Source of the DNA: Stappia sp. WLB 29
GTDB taxonomy: Bacteria; Pseudomonadota; Alphaproteobacteria; Rhizobiales; Stappiaceae
NCBI RefSeq assembly: GCF_023507705.1
Contig: NZ_JALBGD010000016.1
Span: 4,157 to 68,156, forward strand
DNA: 64,000 nucleotides
Direction: 5' to 3'
Part shown: positions 54,375 to 64,000 of the stretch, piece after piece
Layout: the number at the start of each line of letters is the position of its first letter
Position numbering within the stretch: position 1 is the stretch's first letter
Notes under the pieces: generated by a model
What the model saw: the letters and a program-made list of their open reading frames with translations, nothing else
Database searches by the model: none
What the model was told of the DNA's origin: nothing
Program-made: the position numbers and the translations under genes

Positions 54375-56444
54375 ATGGGCGCAGACAGGGTGAATGGCGG
54401 TGCAGCCGGCGGCAGGGAAACGGGGCCCCGGTGCATCGGGATCTTCGGGCCGTTCGGCAGCGGCAAGACCACGCTGCTGGAAGCAGTGCTCGCCCGCACG
54501 GGGGCCATAGCAAGACAGGGGTCGGTGGGAGCCGGCAACACGGTGGGCGACGGCGCGCCGGAAGCACGCGCCCATGCCATGAGCGTCGAGGTCAACGTGG
54601 CCGAGGCGGAACATCTGGGCGAGCGCTTCACCTTTCTCGACTGCCCCGGCGCCGTCGATTTTCTCGGCGACATGGCCGGCGTCATGCCCGGCATCGACCT
54701 GGCCGTCGTGGTGGCGGAGGCCGACGAGAAGAAGGTTCCGGCGCTGCAGGTGATCCTCAAGCAGCTGGAGGATCGCGGCATCCCGCGGCTGCTCTTCCTC
54801 AACAAGATCGACCGCACGTCCTCGCGGCTGCGCGACGTGCTGGCAATGCTGCAGCCGGCCTCGGCCGTGCCGCTGGTGCTGCGCCAGATCCCGATCTGGA
54901 ACGAGGGCATCGCCACGGGCTTCATCGATCTCGCGCTGGAGCGGGCCTATGTCTATCGCGAGCACGCCGAAAGCCAGGTGATCGACATTCCGAACGAGGC
55001 GATGGCACGTGAGGTGGAGGCGCGCTTCTCCATGCTGGAGACGCTCGCCGACCATGACGATGTGTTGATGGAATCGCTGCTGGAGGACATAGCTCCGGAG
55101 CGCGAGCGGATCTTCGCCGATATCGGCGGCGAGATGCGCGACGGGCTGATTTGCCCGGTTCTTTTCGGCTCGGCCGAGCACGGCAACGGCGTCGGCCGTC
55201 TGCTCAAGGCGCTGCGCCACGACGCGCCGGGCATTGCCGCCACCCGCGCGCGCCTCGGTCTCGACGAGGCGGATGGCCCCGTGGTGCAGATCCTCAAGAC
55301 CGTGCACACGCTGCATGCCGGCAAACTGTCGGTCGGACGGCTTCTCGCCGGCCGGCTCGCCGATGCCGACACGCTGACCCGGCCCGACGGTGAACAGGTG
55401 CGCATTTCCGGCTTCTACCGGCTGAGCGGGCAGCAGGCGGCCAAGCGGGGGCAGGCGGAAGCCGGCGATACGGTGGGGCTGGGCAAGCTCGACGGCGTCA
55501 AGACCGGCGACACGCTGGGCGGCATGGAACGGGCGCCGCAGCTTGCGCCGCTGGAGATGTCGCCGCCGGTGCTCGGCCTCGCGATCTCGCCGCGCGAACG
55601 CCGCGACGAGGTCAAGCTGTCCGCAGCCCTTGCCAAGCTGTGCGAGGAGGATCCGGCCCTCGTCGTGACCCAGGGCCAGGATACGGGCGAGACGCGTCTC
55701 GACGGCCAGGGCGAGATGCACTTGCGCGTGGCGCTGGAGCGGCTGACGGCCAAATACGGCCTGGCGGTGGAGACCGGCGACCCGGCGATCCCCTATCGCG
55801 AGACGATCCGCGCCGGGGCTTCCGTGCGCGCCCGCCACAAGAAGCAGTCGGGGGGGCACGGTCAGTTCGGGGATGTGGCCATCGACATCCGCCCGCTCGG
55901 GCGCGGCGAGGGCTTCGTCTTCAATGATACGATCACCGGCGGGGTGATCCCCAAGCAGTACATCCCCTCGGTGCGCGCCGGCGTCGAGGAGGCATTGAAG
56001 ACCGGAACGCTCGGCTTTCCGACCGTCGATATCGCGGTGACGCTGACCGACGGGTCCTATCACAGCGTCGATTCCTCGGACCAGGCGTTCCGCATGGCGG
56101 CGATCCAGGCGATGCGCGAGGGGTTGCCGGAGTGCCGACCGGTGCTGCTGGAGCCGGTCCACCAGGTTACCATCGCCTGCCCAAGCGAGGCGACGGCGCG
56201 GATCAACGCCATCGTCTCCGCGCGGCGCGGGCAGTTGCTCGGCTTCGACGCAAGACCCGGCTGGAGCGGCTGGGACGAGGTGCAGGCCTTGATGCCGGCG
56301 ACCGAGCTGTCCGGTCTCATCGTCGAGTTGCGCTCGGCAACGGCGGGGGTTGCGACCTATTCCAGCCGCTTCGACCATTTGGCGGAGCTGACCGGCAAGG
56401 CTGCCGACCTCGTGCTTGCCCGGCACGGCCGCCAGGCCGCGTGA
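54375..56444 (+). CDS. Elongation factor G-like GTPase, variant switch II
   Basis: 689 residues with the EF-G domain order: G domain (1-~265), domain II (~285-375), III, IV (~450-590) and V. P-loop GPFGSGKT at 25-32 and NKID at 143-146 are normal, but switch II reads DCPGA (89-93): the catalytic His of the usual DTPGH is Ala93. This is the EF-G-like/EF-G2 class, not the housekeeping FusA. Such proteins often lack translocation or ribosome-stimulated GTPase activity. GAAGGAGAC precedes ATG 54375. Repeat copy 2 ends 68 bases upstream. Confidence 0.9.
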   Translation: MGADRVNGGAAGGRETGPRCIGIFGPFGSGKTTLLEAVLARTGAIARQGSVGAGNTVGDGAPEARAHAMSVEVNVAEAEHLGERFTFLDCPGAVDFLGDMAGVMPGIDLAVVVAEADEKKVPALQVILKQLEDRGIPRLLFLNKIDRTSSRLRDVLAMLQPASAVPLVLRQIPIWNEGIATGFIDLALERAYVYREHAESQVIDIPNEAMAREVEARFSMLETLADHDDVLMESLLEDIAPERERIFADIGGEMRDGLICPVLFGSAEHGNGVGRLLKALRHDAPGIAATRARLGLDEADGPVVQILKTVHTLHAGKLSVGRLLAGRLADADTLTRPDGEQVRISGFYRLSGQQAAKRGQAEAGDTVGLGKLDGVKTGDTLGGMERAPQLAPLEMSPPVLGLAISPRERRDEVKLSAALAKLCEEDPALVVTQGQDTGETRLDGQGEMHLRVALERLTAKYGLAVETGDPAIPYRETIRAGASVRARHKKQSGGHGQFGDVAIDIRPLGRGEGFVFNDTITGGVIPKQYIPSVRAGVEEALKTGTLGFPTVDIAVTLTDGSYHSVDSSDQAFRMAAIQAMREGLPECRPVLLEPVHQVTIACPSEATARINAIVSARRGQLLGFDARPGWSGWDEVQALMPATELSGLIVELRSATAGVATYSSRFDHLAELTGKAADLVLARHGRQAA

Positions 56445-56566
56445 ATGCGACAGGGGCGGGGCGCGCTGTCCGGTGCGCTCCGCCTGCTCTTTTGCACGGA
56501 CAGATTGTCTTCGCCTGCTTGCACCCTAGCTACCCTCATGGGGTTCGGGGCTCATGCCAGGGGAGA

Positions 56567-57709
56567 ATGTCTTTGCGATTGGCCACCACCGTTCTTGCGG
56601 GCAGCTCAGTTCTTGCCGCTGCCTGCGTCAGCGTTTCCGCCCAGTCCGTCCACACGGCGGGCGACGTCCGCTTCTCGGTCGACCGGGTCGTCGGCGACCT
56701 CTCCTATCCCTGGGGCTTCGATTTTCTTCCAGACGGCTCGCTGCTGGTGAACGAGGTCGAAGGGCGCATGCTGCTCGTCTCGCCCGGCGGCGACAGCCGC
56801 ATCGAGGTCGCCGGCGTGCCAAAGGTTCGCGCCTCGGGGCAGGGCGGCCTGCTGGACCTCGTCGTTGCCCCGGATTACGGCGAGACCGGTACGGTCTATT
56901 TCACGTTTTCCGAGCCGGGACAGGGCGGGGCAGGCACGGCCGCCGCGCGCGCCCGGCTGGTGGTCACGGACGGTGCCGCGCGGCTGGAGGACGTGAAGGT
57001 CCTGGTGAGCATGAACCGCAAGAGCTCCGGCGGACGGCATTTCGGCTCGCGCATCGTTCCTGCGCCCGACGGCACGCTCTTCGTGACGCTGGGCGATCGC
57101 GGCCAGCAGGATAGGGCGCAGGACCCGCAGGACCATGCCGGCTCCGTGCTCAGGGTCGCGGCAGACGGCTCGATCCCGTCCGACAACCCCTTTGCGAGCG
57201 GCGAACAGGCGCTGCCCGAGATCTGGTCGACCGGCCACCGCAACATCCAGGGCGCGGCGATCGAGCCGGAGACGGGTGTGCTGTGGACCGTGGAGCACGG
57301 CGCGCGCGGCGGCGACGAGATCAACATTCCCGAACCCGGCAAGAATTACGGCTGGCCGGTGATCTCCTACGGCCGGCATTATTCGGGCCTCAGCATCGGC
57401 GTCGGTACCGAGGCGGAGGGCTACGAGCAGCCGGTCCACTACTGGGATCCGTCCATCGCGCCCTCCGGCATGGCCTTCTACACCGGCGATGCGGTGCCGC
57501 AGTGGCGCGGCGACCTGTTCGTCGGGGCGCTGAAGGACCAGCTGATCTCCCGGCTCGAGGTGGCGGATGGCAGGGTCGTTTCGGAAGAGCGGCTGATTGC
57601 CGGCGAGTACGGGCGTATCCGGACCTTGCGCAATGGGCCGGACGGGGCGCTGTGGTTCTCTACCGACGAGGGCGACGGCGCGATCTACCGGATTTCCGGC
57701 GCGCGCTGA
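56567..57709 (+). CDS. PQQ-dependent aldose sugar dehydrogenase (Yli-like)
   Basis: 380 residues, exported (signal ~1-25, TTVLAGSSVLAAACVSVSAQ). Six-bladed propeller of the soluble glucose dehydrogenase/YliI family: SYPWGFDFLPDGSLLVNEVEGRM, GQGGLLDLVVAPDY, GGRHFGSRI with the calcium/PQQ region, STGHRNIQG, HGARGGDEIN and NYGWPVISYG. Oxidises free aldoses to lactones in the periplasm. The start may be ATG 56567 or TTG 56573, since the AGGGGAG ribosome site almost touches the ATG. No PQQ-synthesis genes are here. Confidence 0.9.
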   Translation: MSLRLATTVLAGSSVLAAACVSVSAQSVHTAGDVRFSVDRVVGDLSYPWGFDFLPDGSLLVNEVEGRMLLVSPGGDSRIEVAGVPKVRASGQGGLLDLVVAPDYGETGTVYFTFSEPGQGGAGTAAARARLVVTDGAARLEDVKVLVSMNRKSSGGRHFGSRIVPAPDGTLFVTLGDRGQQDRAQDPQDHAGSVLRVAADGSIPSDNPFASGEQALPEIWSTGHRNIQGAAIEPETGVLWTVEHGARGGDEINIPEPGKNYGWPVISYGRHYSGLSIGVGTEAEGYEQPVHYWDPSIAPSGMAFYTGDAVPQWRGDLFVGALKDQLISRLEVADGRVVSEERLIAGEYGRIRTLRNGPDGALWFSTDEGDGAIYRISGAR

Positions 57710-57889
57710 CCGGCTGCGCCGGTTCCGATCTGCTGCGACAATACCGGCCGGGCTGTGCTGCAGGCGCTGCCCGGCCCTTGCCCTTCCGGTCCGGACAGTT
57801 TTGCCGTTTCATGCATTTGCAGACATCAGCTTTCGCGCTATTGAGGACGTGCGGCTCCGATCCCTTCCCCCGCCGCGCTCCCGGTCGTC

Positions 57890-59275
57890 ATGAACAGCAT
57901 CCCCCTCATCATCGCCTTTGCGTTCTTCATGGAGATGATGGATTCCACCGTCATCGCCACTTCGCTGCCGGTGATCGCGGAGGACCTGGGTACCAGCCCC
58001 ATCGCGCTGAAGCTGGCGCTGACCTCCTACCTGGTGGCGCTGGGGATCTTCATTCCCGTCAGCGGCTGGATAGCGGACAAGTTCGGCGCCAAGCGCGTCT
58101 TCCGGTGGGCCATCGTCGTCTTCGTCATCGGCTCTGTCGCCTGCGCCTTCTCCAACTCGTTGCTCACCTTCGTGCTCTCGCGCTTCCTGCAGGGCATGGG
58201 AGGCTCGATGATGGTGCCGGTCGGCCGGCTCATTCTCGTCAGGACCTTCCAGAAGAAGGACCTGGTCCATGCGATGACCCTGATGACCATACCCGGGCTG
58301 ATCGGGCCGATGGCCGGGCCGCCGCTCGGCGGGTTCCTGACCACCTACCTGTCCTGGCACTGGATCTTCATCATCAACGTACCGATCGGGCTCGCCGGCA
58401 TCTGGCTTTGCGGCATCTACCTGCCCGAGATCCCGAGGCGCGAGACCTCCAAGCTCGACTGGACCGGCTTCCTGCTGACGGGAACGGCGGCGGCCGGTAT
58501 CGTCTTCGGCCTGTCGGTGATCAGCCTGCCGGCCCTGCCGCCGACGGTCGGGCTGGTGACGACGCTTGTCGGTTTCGGCGCACTTCTCGCCTATCTGGTC
58601 CATGCAAGGCGGCGGGCGAACCCGATCCTCGATCCGGCCCTGCTGCGCAACCGGGCCTTCGGCCTGACGTTGCTCGGCACCAACATCTTCCGCATCTCGT
58701 CCGGCTCCATGCCGTTCCTGATGCCCCTGATGCTGCAGACGGGCTTCGGCTACAACGCCTTCCAGTCCGGCCTCATCACCTTCACCGGCGCCTTCGGCGC
58801 CATCTCGATGAAGTTCATCGTCAAGCGGGCGCTCGCGGCCGTCGGCTTCCGCATGGCGCTGGTGGTCGCCTCGTTGGGCGGCGCGCTGCTGTCCTTCGCC
58901 ATGGTCGGCTTCGTACCCGGCACGCCGGTCTGGATCTTCGTGCTGGTGCTCTACGGCGCTGGGCTCACCCGCTCCTTCCTGTTCACCTCGTCGAACGGGC
59001 TGATGTTCACCAGCATCGGCGACAACGAGGCCAGCCAGGCGACAGCGCTGAGCTCGGTGTTCCAGCAGGTCTCGCTGGCGCTGGGCGTGGCGCTGGCCGG
59101 CTTCGTGCTGGAGGCGACGGGCTGGGTCACCGGCGACACGCTGGGCCTCGTCAACTTCCACATCGCCTTCGCAGTGACGGCGGTGCTGGCGCTGGTCTCC
59201 GTGCCGATCTTCGCCTTCTTGCCGGCCTCGGCCGGTCAGGAGTCCTCCGGCCACCGGTTGCGCGAGCTGCCGTGA
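57890..59275 (+). CDS. DHA2-type MFS transporter
   Basis: 461 residues with about 14 membrane helices. Helix 1 SIPLIIAFAFFMEMMDSTVIATSLP (split at MEMMDSTVI) has the Asp motif D1 of DHA2 pumps, motif A is GWIADKFGAKRVFRW, and motif C is GLIGPMAGPPLGGFLTTY. Likely an inner-membrane drug or solute exporter in the EmrB style but without an EmrA partner next to it. Confidence 0.92.
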   Translation: MNSIPLIIAFAFFMEMMDSTVIATSLPVIAEDLGTSPIALKLALTSYLVALGIFIPVSGWIADKFGAKRVFRWAIVVFVIGSVACAFSNSLLTFVLSRFLQGMGGSMMVPVGRLILVRTFQKKDLVHAMTLMTIPGLIGPMAGPPLGGFLTTYLSWHWIFIINVPIGLAGIWLCGIYLPEIPRRETSKLDWTGFLLTGTAAAGIVFGLSVISLPALPPTVGLVTTLVGFGALLAYLVHARRRANPILDPALLRNRAFGLTLLGTNIFRISSGSMPFLMPLMLQTGFGYNAFQSGLITFTGAFGAISMKFIVKRALAAVGFRMALVVASLGGALLSFAMVGFVPGTPVWIFVLVLYGAGLTRSFLFTSSNGLMFTSIGDNEASQATALSSVFQQVSLALGVALAGFVLEATGWVTGDTLGLVNFHIAFAVTAVLALVSVPIFAFLPASAGQESSGHRLRELP

Positions 59276-59420
59276 GCCGGCGGACGAGGGCATGGCTCAC
59301 GGGCCCGGCACGGGTGTTCAACCGCACTTGATTTGCCGCGGTGGGGCGTGCGCGCTAGGTCACAAGGCATGAGATGTCCGGAAAGGACGTCCTGACGGGA
59401 CTGGGAGAGGACGCATCACG

Positions 59421-60386
59421 ATGAACATCATCCGCAAACGCAGCTGGGAGCTGCCCGAGCGCGAGGCGACGCCCGAGGCTGTCTTCTTCAACCGCCGCTC
59501 GGTTCTTGCAGGGCTCGGCATCGCCGGCGCGTCCATTGCCGGCGGAGCAGGGCTCCCGCGTGCCGCCTTTGCCGAGGAAGATCCCAATGCGGGGCTCTAT
59601 CCGGCGACGCGCAACGAGGCCTACACGCTGGACCGCGAGATCACGCCGGAAAAGGTCACCTCGATCTACAACAACTTCTACGAATTCGGCTCGCACAAGC
59701 AGATAGCTTCCGCCGCACAGGCGCTGAAGATCCGCCCGTGGGAGGTGAAGATCGACGGGCTTTGCGACAATCCGCAGGTGCTTGATTTCGACGACCTGAT
59801 GAAGAAGGTCTCGCTGGAGGAGCGGCTCTATCGCTTCCGCTGCGTCGAGGCGTGGGCAATGGCAGTGCCGTGGACCGGCTTCCCGCTCGCCGAGCTGGTG
59901 CGCCTTGCCTCGCCGAGGCCCGAGGCGAAGTACCTGCGCATGGAGACCTTCATGGATCCCGACACGGCCAGCGGCCAACGGGCGTCCTGGTATCCATGGC
60001 CCTATGTCGAGGGTCTGACGCTGGCCGAGGCGACCAACGAACTCGCCTTCCTGGTCACTGGCGTCTACGGCAAGCCGCTCGCCAAGCAGTACGGCGCGCC
60101 GCTGCGCCTCGCGGTGCCGTGGAAATACGGCTTCAAGTCGATCAAGTCGATCGTCCGCTTCTCCTTCGTGGAGGAGCGCCCGGTCAGCTTCTGGGAAGAG
60201 ATCCAGTCGGCGGAATACGGCTTCTGGGCCAACGTCAATCCGGAGGTCTCGCATCCGCGCTGGAGCCAGGCGCGCGAGCAGCTGCTGCCGACCGGAGAGC
60301 AGGTGCCGACCCAGCTCTTCAACGGCTATGGCGAGCAGGTCGCCGACCTCTACAAGGGGCTGGAGGGCGAGAACCTCTACATGTGA
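59421..60386 (+). CDS. msrP: Periplasmic methionine-sulfoxide reductase, catalytic subunit
   Basis: Molybdoenzyme (formerly YedY) that repairs oxidised methionines in envelope proteins. 321 residues. A twin-arginine signal with R25-R26 (NRRSVLAGLGIAGASIAGG) and AFA cleavage near 51; the Mo-ligand C141 in RFRCVEAWAM; VPWKYGFKSIKSIVRF near the C-terminus. MsrP normally needs the haem membrane protein MsrQ for electrons; no msrQ follows in this window. moaD and moaE at 25.4 kb serve its cofactor. Confidence 0.94.
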   Translation: MNIIRKRSWELPEREATPEAVFFNRRSVLAGLGIAGASIAGGAGLPRAAFAEEDPNAGLYPATRNEAYTLDREITPEKVTSIYNNFYEFGSHKQIASAAQALKIRPWEVKIDGLCDNPQVLDFDDLMKKVSLEERLYRFRCVEAWAMAVPWTGFPLAELVRLASPRPEAKYLRMETFMDPDTASGQRASWYPWPYVEGLTLAEATNELAFLVTGVYGKPLAKQYGAPLRLAVPWKYGFKSIKSIVRFSFVEERPVSFWEEIQSAEYGFWANVNPEVSHPRWSQAREQLLPTGEQVPTQLFNGYGEQVADLYKGLEGENLYM

Positions 60387-60430
60387 AGGCGCTCCGCCCG
60401 CTCAGCTGGCTTCCCCGCCGAACGACATCG

Positions 60431-60460
60431 AGGCCCGGTGCCCTGCGCCGGGCCTTTTTC
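60431..60460 (+). terminator. Rho-independent terminator of msrP
   Basis: Stem AGGCCCGGTG (60431-60440) with CGCCGGGCCT (60446-60455), five-base loop, then TTTTTC. 45 bases after the msrP stop. Confidence 0.88.
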
Positions 60461-60493
60461 ATGGAAGTGCGGAGGAGGGGGCGGCGTTCAGGC

Positions 60494-60523
60494 AAAAAAA
60501 ATGCCGGGCCATAGGGCCCGGCA
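60494..60523 (-). terminator. Terminator of the candidate small RNA
   Basis: TGCCGGGCC/GGCCCGGCA, nine base pairs, four-base loop, with eight consecutive T on the minus strand (60501-60494). The run is the strongest T-tract in the window. The nearest minus-strand protein gene upstream of it ends 420 bases away, so it is more likely the end of a separate RNA than of the LysR transcript. Confidence 0.85.
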
Positions 60524-60631
60524 GTTATTCGATTTTGCCACATGCGTGGCGAAATCACCTTCCAGAGGGGAACAGCTGGTCGCATCACACGTCGCTGGGA
60601 GGAGGTAGCGACGAAGCAGACCAACAGCCTG
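60494..60631 (-). ncRNA. Candidate small RNA with anti-Shine-Dalgarno hairpin loop
   Basis: On the minus strand, in order: hairpin 1, a perfect 7-bp stem CGTCGCT/AGCGACG (60613-60607 and 60596-60590) holding the 10-base loop ACCTCCTCCC; a small hairpin with loop CCTCT (60572-60560); hairpin 3, about 11 bp (60556-60531); and a 9-bp GC stem (60523-60502) followed by eight T. That is a terminator-ended RNA of about 125-140 nt with no protein gene on that strand. Loops exposing CCUCCUCCC are known from alphaproteobacterial sRNAs (NfeR1/alpha-r14 and cuckoo families), where they bind mRNA ribosome sites. The 5' end is set from the promoter boxes and is approximate. Confidence 0.65.
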
Positions 60632-60637
60632 CTGCTT

Positions 60638-60666
60638 ATATGCAGTGCACAACGCGCCTATGCAAG
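60638..60666 (-). promoter_or_regulatory. Possible promoter of the candidate small RNA
   Basis: Minus-strand boxes CTTGCA (60666-60661) and GCATAT (60643-60638) are 17 bases apart, the spacing of the alphaproteobacterial consensus CTTGAC-N17-CTATAT, with four of six matches in each. Transcription would begin near 60631, some 18 bases before the anti-SD hairpin. Confidence 0.45.
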
Positions 60667-60945
60667 AAGCACTCTTGCAGGTCTGCTATGCATATTCCGC
60701 AAGGCGCTCCGCCGAGGTCTGCGCGGCTAGGCGATTTGGCGGGAAACCTTGCTCCGTTGACGGGCGAAGTGCCTGATTTCACGCCACTGCGGCAGCCTGT
60801 CGCAGGTGTGCCGTGCCGTCGAGCGAAGCAGGCTGCGCAGCCTCTGCCTGCTCTATCGGCACGTCGCGCAAGGGCGCCGGTCGTCACGCTGAGGCTTGTT
60901 TCGAAATTTGCGGTGCAACAAGAGGCGGAGCCCGGTGGCCCGCCT

Positions 60946-61842
60946 TTAGTAGGTCCAGCGCTCGGCCTTGGCCAACAGGAAGTCGCGGAACACGGCTATG
61001 CGCGCGGTGTTCTTCAGCTCGGAAGGATAGACGAAATAGGTGTCGAAACTCGGCACCTCCGCCTCCGGGAGTAACTGCACGAGGCCCGAGCTGTCTTCGT
61101 TGATATAGTCCGGCAGCATGGCGATGCCGATGCCGCGCTGGACGGCCCGCTTGATCGCCACCACATTGTTGACCCGCAGCACGCAGCGACGGGACTCGCC
61201 GGGCGGCAAACCCGCAGTTTCCAGCCAATTCATGTCGCGCAAATAGGGCGGTGCATGCTCGCCGAAGGTGATGATCCGGTGGCCGTCGAGGGCGGCGACG
61301 GACTTCGGAGCGCCGAAGCGCTGGATGTAGCCCGGCGCGGCATAGACGTGGAAGTGCACGGTGAACAGCTTGCGCTGGATCAGGTCCGGCTGCGTCGGCT
61401 GGCGCAGGCGGATAGCCACGTCCGCCTCGCGCATGCCGAGATCGAGCTCGTCGTCGTCGAAGATCAGCCTCAAGTCCATCTCCGGATAGAGGTCGATGAA
61501 CTCGTTGAGCCGCTCGGTCAGCCAAGTCGAGCCGAGGCCGACGGTGGTGGTGATGCGCAGGGCACCGGTCGGCTTCTCGCGGCTGTCGGTCAGCCGGGTC
61601 TGGGCCGCCTCCAGCTTCATGAACACCTCGCGCGCGGTACGGTACAGCACCTCGCCCTGCTCGGTCAGCAGCAGGCCGCGCGCATGCCGGTGGAACAGCG
61701 GGACCTTCAGGTCGTGCTCCAGCGCGCTGACCTGCCGGCTGACCGCCGACTGGCTCATGTTGAGCATGTCGCCGGCATGCGTGAAGCTGCCGGCCTGCGC
61801 GGCCGCGTGGAAAATCCTCAGCTTGTCCCAGTCAAGCGGCAC
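60946..61842 (-). CDS. lsrB: LysR-type regulator, LsrB/VtlR-like
   Basis: 298 residues: N-terminal winged HTH (LRIFHAAAQAGSFTHAGDML, SQSAVSRQVSALEHDL) and a LysR effector domain. Sequence style (MPLDWDKLRIFHAAAQAGSF) and position beside trxB match LsrB of Sinorhizobium/Agrobacterium and VtlR of Brucella, regulators of redox/envelope genes and of small RNAs such as AbcR2. It has a single cysteine, C220; LsrB of rhizobia is reported to sense oxidation through cysteines, so sensing may differ here. It starts 62 bases after the trxB stop, same strand. Confidence 0.88.
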   Translation of the reverse strand: MPLDWDKLRIFHAAAQAGSFTHAGDMLNMSQSAVSRQVSALEHDLKVPLFHRHARGLLLTEQGEVLYRTAREVFMKLEAAQTRLTDSREKPTGALRITTTVGLGSTWLTERLNEFIDLYPEMDLRLIFDDDELDLGMREADVAIRLRQPTQPDLIQRKLFTVHFHVYAAPGYIQRFGAPKSVAALDGHRIITFGEHAPPYLRDMNWLETAGLPPGESRRCVLRVNNVVAIKRAVQRGIGIAMLPDYINEDSSGLVQLLPEAEVPSFDTYFVYPSELKNTARIAVFRDFLLAKAERWTY

Positions 61843-61904
61843 GACACCCTCGGTCTGTTCTCGTCAGTTCCAGCGATTTCGGCCGAAGCCTCCCGGAAGA
61901 CAGC

Positions 61905-63919
<2,015 letters not shown>

Positions 63920-63972
63920 GACCTGTGTTGATATAGTGTTGCAGGTTTCGGCAAAGAATCATAAGTGCCCGG

Positions 63973-64000
63973 ATGAACAGGAGGCACGATCTGACGGCCC
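63973..64000 (+). CDS. Possible start of a gene leaving the window
   Basis: An open frame begins with ATG at 63973 and runs to the edge (MNRRHDLTA...). AGGAGG at 63979-63984 could instead serve a start just beyond the edge. The 53 bases before it are AT-richer (GTTGATATAGTGTTGC), consistent with a divergent promoter opposite the ELM1-family gene. Too little is visible to name it. Confidence 0.25.

Noticed and set aside
60636-60887. 83-codon minus-strand frame overlapping the sRNA promoter region
   Set aside because: Cys/Arg-rich composition, no ribosome site and no domain; the RNA structure explains the conserved-looking signals better.

Overview
The window is a high-GC chromosomal stretch of an alphaproteobacterium. 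It is most likely of the order Hyphomicrobiales (Rhizobiales), perhaps close to Stappiaceae; that is an inference from gene order and protein style, not from a marker gene. Signs are the blocks lgt-midA-pgeF-M24 and prs-rplY-pth-ychF, a MarR/OmpR/histidine kinase set next to ilvE (PetP/PetR type), pgsA-moaD-moaE, an LsrB/VtlR-type LysR gene next to trxB, an Omp25/Omp31-like barrel, and families such as DUF1402, DUF1176, HlyU and DUF3775. I see no rRNA, tRNA, prophage, complete insertion sequence or CRISPR array. Almost all genes look like vertically inherited core or near-core genes.

Layout. 0.2-2.5 kb: purine salvage (mtnP, apt) and bluB. 2.5-6.9 kb: a GNAT, two tandem MaoC-like hydratases, a secreted orphan, then ychF, pth and rplY. 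7.2-10.7 kb: a periplasmic sensor-like protein followed by a complete NitT/TauT-type ABC transporter. 10.8-16.5 kb (minus): prs, a lipoprotein, a creatinase-like M24 protein, pgeF, a MidA-type methyltransferase and lgt. 16.7-19.9 kb (plus): ubiK, ybjN-like, proC, a TetR regulator, csaA-like. 19.9-24 kb: an unusual palindromic repeat, a two-component system with a MarR regulator, ilvE. 24-32.7 kb: an MFS pump, molybdopterin synthase (moaD, moaE), pgsA, tdk, uvrC with a pteridine-reductase-like SDR, and a Ca/Na antiporter. 33-41 kb: outer-membrane barrel, PhnD-like protein, GST, three secreted proteins including an RNase T2, rlmJ, and a cold-shock-domain protein with a long Gly/Arg repeat arm. 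41-48.5 kb: metallo-hydrolase, DUF1402, anmK, DUF1624 acyltransferase, EamA transporter and several very small membrane proteins. 48.7-54 kb: a PAS-only protein, an AT-rich island, TadE/TadG-like pilus genes, aatA. 54.1-60.4 kb: second copy of the palindromic repeat, an EF-G-like GTPase, a PQQ-type sugar dehydrogenase, an MFS pump, msrP. 60.4-64 kb: a candidate small RNA, the LsrB/VtlR-like regulator, trxB and an ELM1-family protein.

The two observations that no ordinary gene call explains are: (1) a composite double-palindrome repeat of about 160 bp present twice in opposite orientation, 34 kb apart, whose first copy sits exactly on a CTAG that forms a kinase stop codon; and (2) a minus-strand, terminator-ended transcript unit between msrP and the LysR gene, whose first hairpin displays a CCTCCTCCC anti-Shine-Dalgarno loop. 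The latter is the hallmark of alphaproteobacterial anti-SD small RNAs (alpha-r14/NfeR1 and cuckoo types).
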